From the NCBI GenBank assembly GCA_026419635.1, contig JANZZB010000014.1, positions 1 through 17,442 on the forward strand: DNA of 17,442 nt, read 5' to 3'. Within the stretch, counting starts at the first letter, position 1; each line of letters starts with the position of its first letter. A model generated the notes under the pieces. The model did no database searches. It was not told the DNA's origin and saw nothing but the letters and a program-made list of their open reading frames with translations. A program made the position numbers and the translations under genes. This DNA is from Clostridiales bacterium. GTDB taxonomy: Bacteria > Bacillota > Clostridia > Oscillospirales > Butyricicoccaceae. Below, in pieces: positions 13,997 through 17,442 of the stretch.

Positions 13997-14791
13997 TTAT
14001 TCCATCCGGCTTAACACCGTTCCCAGGTCCCCCCAGTTCACTTGTGCGCGTCCGTCTCTTAATACACTGATGACGCCTTTGTCTTTTAGGTATTCGACCC
14101 CTTTTGTCTGATAATTGTCTAAAACTTGATCCTGATTTTTAATAAGCAGTGCCAGCCGGTCAATGACTGTATCCACGGATACCCCTGCTTTTGTTGATAA
14201 TTGTTCAATATACTGTGCCATCTCGTCTTTTTCCTCCTGCACTTTTGTAAAAATAAAATAAGACGCATAATCCTTTCGGATATCCGCGTCCAAGTTTTCG
14301 GGTGTAACAAACACATCGTTTTCGTATACCGTGACTTTGTTTTTGCGCCACGGCTTGTCATATTTTCCGGTATAAAGTCCCGGGTCCCAAACAACGGCGT
14401 AAGGCCCCTGAATCCGCTCGATCATAATAAAATGCCCGCCGTTTGAAAAAAGCCCGGTGTCTCCGCCTTTAGCGTTTGTGATTACGAACGCCCCGTCATA
14501 TCGAACAGCCGATATTGCTTCGTCAATACTTTTTGTCTGCCAAACCTTAAGTCCGAATAGTTTTGAAATTGCCTTTGATAACATAATCATATCTGTGCCG
14601 CCCGATGCCCTGGCACCGATTTTCAATGAAAAAGCCGTCGATTCTATCGGAGGCCATTTTTTGCCCGTCAACCCTTCCACAACCATCGAAGCGCAGCACA
14701 CTCCGCAGCCGCTCGTTTTTACCGTTCCGTTCGGGTTCCCGCTTGACGGATAAGGTATTCTGTCGTAATTATTTTGATTGTAATATGCCAT
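13997..14791 (-). CDS. Phage-type endolysin with a C39-like cysteine peptidase domain
   Basis: This 264-residue protein has an N-terminal papain-like domain of the peptidase C39 kind, about residues 1-180. Candidate catalytic residues are Cys29 in SGCGVCCASMV, His120 in NGGHFIMIE and Asp136 in VVWDPG. It likely cuts peptide bonds in peptidoglycan for host lysis. There is no signal peptide, so export depends on the holin next to it. The C-terminal part, about 195-264, has a short helical region and the motif VEYLKDKGVI-(x)n-WGDLGTVLSR, which recurs at the end of clostridial phage lysins and may help cell-wall binding. Its ATG overlaps the holin stop as TAATG, with a weak ribosome site, so its translation is coupled to the holin. 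It is the last gene of the minus-strand lysis module. Confidence 0.82.
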   Translation of the reverse strand: MAYYNQNNYDRIPYPSSGNPNGTVKTSGCGVCCASMVVEGLTGKKWPPIESTAFSLKIGARASGGTDMIMLSKAISKLFGLKVWQTKSIDEAISAVRYDGAFVITNAKGGDTGLFSNGGHFIMIERIQGPYAVVWDPGLYTGKYDKPWRKNKVTVYENDVFVTPENLDADIRKDYASYFIFTKVQEEKDEMAQYIEQLSTKAGVSVDTVIDRLALLIKNQDQVLDNYQTKGVEYLKDKGVISVLRDGRAQVNWGDLGTVLSRME

Positions 14792-15048
14792 TATTGATCA
14801 CTCTTCGGTTCTGTGTATGTAAGTGCTTGCTGACTGTCGGCTATCCCTTTCGTTGTCGGGTCAATAATAACGCCAAGTGAGGTAAGTAACGTAATAAGAA
14901 TGGTGACCCCTTGCATAAGGTTGTCCTGTGATAATTTAGGAACAATCCCAAACATTCCAAGAACACTGTACCCAAATGATACGATCGCAGCAATAAAGGT
15001 TAAAAGCCAAGTTTTGTTTTTGTAACGTACTCTCCAGTTGATTTTCAT
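14791..15048 (-). CDS. Phage holin, phi-LC3-like
   Basis: This 85-residue protein has a basic start (MKINWRVRYKNKTW) and two hydrophobic segments, about residues 14-36 (LLTFIAAIVSFGYSVLGMFG) and 46-62 (GVTILITLLTSLGVIID). A polar tail with DPTTKGIADS follows. The order KNKTWLL-(x)-AI then GVI-DPTTKGI-DS is characteristic of the phi-LC3/Bhl holin family of Gram-positive phages. Holins form holes in the membrane that release the endolysin. The ATG at 15048 is preceded by GAAGGAGAAATG. It lies between the XhlA-like gene, 14 bases upstream, and the endolysin, which it overlaps by one base. This confirms the module as phage-derived. Confidence 0.88.
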   Translation of the reverse strand: MKINWRVRYKNKTWLLTFIAAIVSFGYSVLGMFGIVPKLSQDNLMQGVTILITLLTSLGVIIDPTTKGIADSQQALTYTEPKSDQ

Positions 15049-15062
15049 TTTTCATTTCTCCT

Positions 15063-15326
15063 TCATAATTTTTCAATTCTGTCAATGCGTTTGTGAGCCT
15101 GCTTTGCCGATTCTTCGACGGCGGTCAGCCTCTCGGCATGTCCCTGCACTTTCTCGTCCAGACACTCGAGGTTCTTGCTGATGCCGACAATAACGTCCAA
15201 CTTTCCGTTGATCATCCCTTTCCACTCCGCATCCCCCGCGATTTTTTTGTCTCGCCCTGAAAGCCATCCGGCAAGCCCGATAAAGCAGCCGACAATGGCA
15301 ACCAATACACTTATTTCCGCTGTCAT
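15063..15326 (-). CDS. XhlA-like phage membrane protein with a coiled coil
   Basis: This 87-residue protein has one N-terminal membrane segment (SVLVAIVGCFIGLAGWLSG, about 6-24), then a charged helix likely to form a coiled coil up to the end (DEKVQGHAERLTAVEESAK and KRIDRIEKL). The plan resembles hemolysin XhlA and similar small proteins in phage lysis cassettes, where they work beside the holin, although in classical XhlA the membrane helix is C-terminal. The ATG at 15326 follows a strong AAAGGAGGGAGGGGG. It is the first gene of the three-gene lysis operon. No clear promoter is visible directly upstream, where the inverted-repeat array lies. Confidence 0.7.
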   Translation of the reverse strand: MTAEISVLVAIVGCFIGLAGWLSGRDKKIAGDAEWKGMINGKLDVIVGISKNLECLDEKVQGHAERLTAVEESAKQAHKRIDRIEKL

Positions 15327-15375
15327 GCTATCCCCCTCCCTCCTTTACGTTTAAAATAATGTCCACTGAACAAAT

Positions 15376-15604
15376 GCGATTTTCTAGTCGCTTGCCCATA
15401 GTCCGCATTTTACGAACTATGGGCGGCAAAACAAGCTTGTTTTACCGTTTTAGATACATTGAATGGCTGCCTATTAGAATTTGAAACCACTGTTTCAAAT
15501 TCTAAATATAAGGTTTTTACGAAATAAGACGCAAAAACCTTGCATCTGAACAACTGAAAAATGACCTTTAAGCCGCTCTACGGCGTCATTTTCCAGTTGT
15601 TCAG
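15376..15604. repeat. Array of six consecutive inverted repeats
   Basis: Six inverted repeats follow one another. (1) GCGA/TCGC, 15376-15391. (2) A 9-bp GCCCATAGT/ACTATGGGC, 15394-15424. (3) The 16-bp palindrome AAAACAAGCTTGTTTT, 15428-15443. (4) A perfect 14-bp stem with a 4-base loop, 15474-15505. (5) A 9-bp AAGGTTTTT/AAAAACCTT, 15510-15541. (6) 20-bp arms with one mismatch, 15546-15604, whose loop holds a further GCCG/CGGC. CTGAACAA occurs at both ends (about 15366 and 15546). The block contains no convincing gene and lies between the polyvalent protein and the lysis operon. It may be a dispersed structured repeat, a structured RNA or a protein-binding region. I do not recognise a named family. 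Confidence 0.6.
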
Positions 15605-15675
15605 CAGGCATTAAAATAAAAAGGAACGCATTTCGCGCCCCTAAAGATATGTGTATTATTACTTTTTCCTCGTCT

Positions 15676-15837
15676 TTATTTCCTGATTTTAGAAATTTTA
15701 GCATTGATATTTTCCGTATTTTGTGCTAATCTTAATGTAGAAGGCGATGCATTGTCGCCGGGCAACCCGTTTTTAACGGACCCGGTCTTGAACGACAATA
15801 TTTCACCATTAGAAGCAGGATCATTCACTTTGGTATG
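15676..15837 (-). other. In-frame 53-codon extension beyond the polyvalent protein stop
   Basis: After the TAA at 15838-15840 the same frame stays open for 53 codons, to a second TAA at 15676-15678. The peptide starts HTKVNDPASNGEILSFKTG and ends SPSTLRLAQNTENINAKISK plus three residues. It is rich in N, S and G, like the tails of phage polyvalent proteins. This suggests a nonsense mutation (for example CAA to TAA) or readthrough. The same stretch shows short hairpins on the DNA, such as GGCGA-(7)-TCGCC at 15743-15759. Confidence 0.5.
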
Positions 15838-17442
15838 TTACGGATTTAATCCGTTGCTGCCGTTGGATGATCCTATTTCTATGTTTTCGAGGGAATGGTA
15901 ATAGTACCGGTCGCCTGCCGGCACGTTTTTTATGTCCAATTTTACATGATATTGTCTTCCGTCAATTGCAAAGCGTGAATCATAATAGGTATGAGGGTTA
16001 ATTCTTCCCTTTCGATTGAGCTCCGAATGATTCATATTCGCCTGTTGAATGATTTTATTAAGCAAAAGCATGCTTGCGACATTATCTCTGCTTTTTAATC
16101 CGGCCCCGCGCATCTTTTTCATAACTTCATTGATTCCTGTTTGAGTAATGATAATGTCGTCACCTGTGCTGTTGATAATAATCGGCTTCGCATCGATCAT
16201 TTCTCCTGTACGCGGATCAATCTTCGTTATAAGGTTCTTTTCGGCATACGTTTTTATAAAATCCCGATAATCCCTTTGGTCAAGATGGGAAATTACATCT
16301 TCGTTCAGCGATACGGTTCCGTCCTTTTCAACGTGATAGTTGATTTCGTTTTGTTTTGGAACCTCGTACATCCGTAGCCCGTCTTCTGACTGAACATAGG
16401 TTTTTTCGTTTTGGGTGTAGCTTCTGTCCTTCCACGATCCCGAATTGTTTTGAACGTTTTCCGAAATTGCGTTTGCGGTTTCAATTGGAATTTCCCTATT
16501 GATATTTTTGTTAGTTTGGGATATACTGTTATTAGAACCTAAGGCATTTACGGGGTGTAACGTTGATTCATCAACGTAGCTCCGCGCCGAGGGTTCTATT
16601 TTTATGTCATCAATTACTCCACTTAGCGTGTGTCCGTAATATTTGTTACCCATATTTGTTTCCCTTACTCTAATATGGGCCATATATTCTTTCTCATTGA
16701 TTGCAATCGGGCTATCAAAATAATCATATTTGAAAATATTTTCTTTGCTTTTAAGATACGGGGCCTCACCTACTTTTTTTGCGTTCTCGATCAGTTCGGG
16801 GACATGGAATGCGCTTGCGTACTTTTCTGTTGAGATTTTTCCGCTAAGTAGCTTTTCTAATCCCTGACGAGGAATGTCAATATGCATGTTAGTTTCCGCA
16901 TTAACAACGCTTTTGGGAAAATTCTTCTGTGCATATTCAATATAGCTTTTTCGAGCTGTATTAAAATCGGATAGATCTGTATCTTTGAACCGTGATAAAT
17001 CAGCTATGACTTTTTTTACTTTAGAAGTAATCGAGCCGTCTGAAACCTGTTTTGCGGTATCGTTGATTAATCCTATGTCAGCCTTGTCTAATGCTTTCCC
17101 CGCTCTTGCCTTTTCAATGGCAGGGGCGATTTTTTTCGCTCCGAGTGTCAGCAATTTCCCCGTGGCTTCCGTTCCGACATCAAACCCTAAATTCATGGCC
17201 TGCCGTTTCAGAATATCTACTCCAATATCGGTAGCACTTTTCTTGTTCTGAATCCCTTCTGAAATGGCGTTTGCTGTTTCTACCGGCAACGTTGCTGCCT
17301 GCCCTGCCGCTACTCGCGTTGCAAGATCAACACCTATTTTACCTTTTGATAAAGCAGAGATCCCTTTTCCGGCTGCTGCTGTTGCTTTGCCGATGCCTGG
17401 AATAGCTGAAACAATTTTTGAACCAGTATAGTATTTCAGTGC
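15838..17442 (-). CDS. C-terminal part of a large phage/element polyvalent protein
   Basis: The frame is open to the window edge, so the 534 residues seen are the end of a longer protein; a TTG at 17289 is not a real start. Residues 1-105 are rich in Gly, Ala and Lys and resemble linkers of large polyvalent proteins. Two similar segments follow: about 181-282, with the core YFDSPIAINEKEYMAHIRV and KYYGHTLSGV, and about 430-525, with YYDSRFAIDGRQYHVKLDI and RYYYHSLENIEI. These resemble the LPD3/phage BECR-type (Barnase-EndoU-ColicinE5/RelE) fold domains; the assignment is by pattern only. PVETANAISEGIQN (17245-17286) recurs as PIETANAISENVQN (16447-16488), so part of the protein is duplicated. 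Such proteins are carried by prophages and conjugative elements and are thought to act on the recipient cell. Translation stops at TAA 15838-15840, with an in-frame extension beyond. Confidence 0.72.
   Translation of the reverse strand, partial: ALKYYTGSKIVSAIPGIGKATAAAGKGISALSKGKIGVDLATRVAAGQAATLPVETANAISEGIQNKKSATDIGVDILKRQAMNLGFDVGTEATGKLLTLGAKKIAPAIEKARAGKALDKADIGLINDTAKQVSDGSITSKVKKVIADLSRFKDTDLSDFNTARKSYIEYAQKNFPKSVVNAETNMHIDIPRQGLEKLLSGKISTEKYASAFHVPELIENAKKVGEAPYLKSKENIFKYDYFDSPIAINEKEYMAHIRVRETNMGNKYYGHTLSGVIDDIKIEPSARSYVDESTLHPVNALGSNNSISQTNKNINREIPIETANAISENVQNNSGSWKDRSYTQNEKTYVQSEDGLRMYEVPKQNEINYHVEKDGTVSLNEDVISHLDQRDYRDFIKTYAEKNLITKIDPRTGEMIDAKPIIINSTGDDIIITQTGINEVMKKMRGAGLKSRDNVASMLLLNKIIQQANMNHSELNRKGRINPHTYYDSRFAIDGRQYHVKLDIKNVPAGDRYYYHSLENIEIGSSNGSNGLNP

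Noticed and set aside
15376..15604. CRISPR array or tandem repeat
   Set aside because: The stems differ from one another in sequence and length and there are no regular direct repeats with spacers.
15495..15704. 69-codon minus-strand frame starting MLKFLKSGNKDEEK
   Set aside because: It crosses two large inverted repeats, has no good ribosome site and overlaps the in-frame extension of the polyvalent protein; more likely an artefact of the repeat block.
15704..15901. 65-codon plus-strand frame
   Set aside because: It is opposite the end of the polyvalent protein and its extension, with no ribosome site.

Overview
The window looks like a chromosomal segment of a low-to-mid-GC anaerobic Firmicute, probably class Clostridia. 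The reasons are strong AAGGAGG-type ribosome binding sites, a Gram-positive LexA box (GAAC-N4-GTTC), a proline racemase of the clostridial PrdF type, a membrane pyrophosphatase, and remnants of typical clostridial integrative elements. No rRNA, tRNA or CRISPR array was seen. All calls come from reading the sequence alone.

Layout. (1) Positions 1-1830 are the edge of an integrated conjugative-type element: the tail of one gene, a small accessory protein ending in the same peptide, a DUF1016 (YhcG N-domain) protein that lacks its nuclease half, then a promoter-terminator pair that may make a small RNA of about 105 nt. (2) Positions 1831-3000 are an AT-rich scar region: a lone zinc-ribbon membrane protein, the first codons of a sugar O-acetyltransferase, and the tail of an IS3-family transposase whose coding end forms a bidirectional terminator. 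(3) Positions 3039-7427 hold a compact minus-strand operon: AraC-type regulator, divergent IlvD/Edd dehydratase, two-cysteine Asp/Glu racemase-family enzyme, and an ornithine-cyclodeaminase-fold reductase. It looks like an uncharacterised catabolic pathway for a hydroxy acid or amino acid. (4) A divergently transcribed, AT-rich proline racemase follows at 7866-8861. (5) Positions 9059-10755 are an SOS unit: LexA box, Y-family DNA polymerase and a small conserved partner. (6) Positions 10890-13565 carry a divergent membrane-bound proton-pumping-type pyrophosphatase with its own promoter, leader hairpin and terminator. (7) A small two-helix membrane protein sits behind a perfect 12-bp hairpin at 13623-13859. 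(8) Positions 13941-17442 are prophage-like and on the minus strand: the C-terminal part of a large polyvalent protein, a dense array of inverted repeats, then an XhlA-like protein, a holin and a C39-type endolysin, ended by a strong terminator.

Most interesting points: the AraC-IlvD-racemase-reductase operon, in which the dehydratase has lost the lysine of its CDK motif; the six-hairpin array at 15376-15604; the in-frame TAA in the polyvalent protein followed by 53 more protein-like codons; the possible small RNA at 1727-1830; and the IS remnant that appears to serve as terminator for the catabolic operon.
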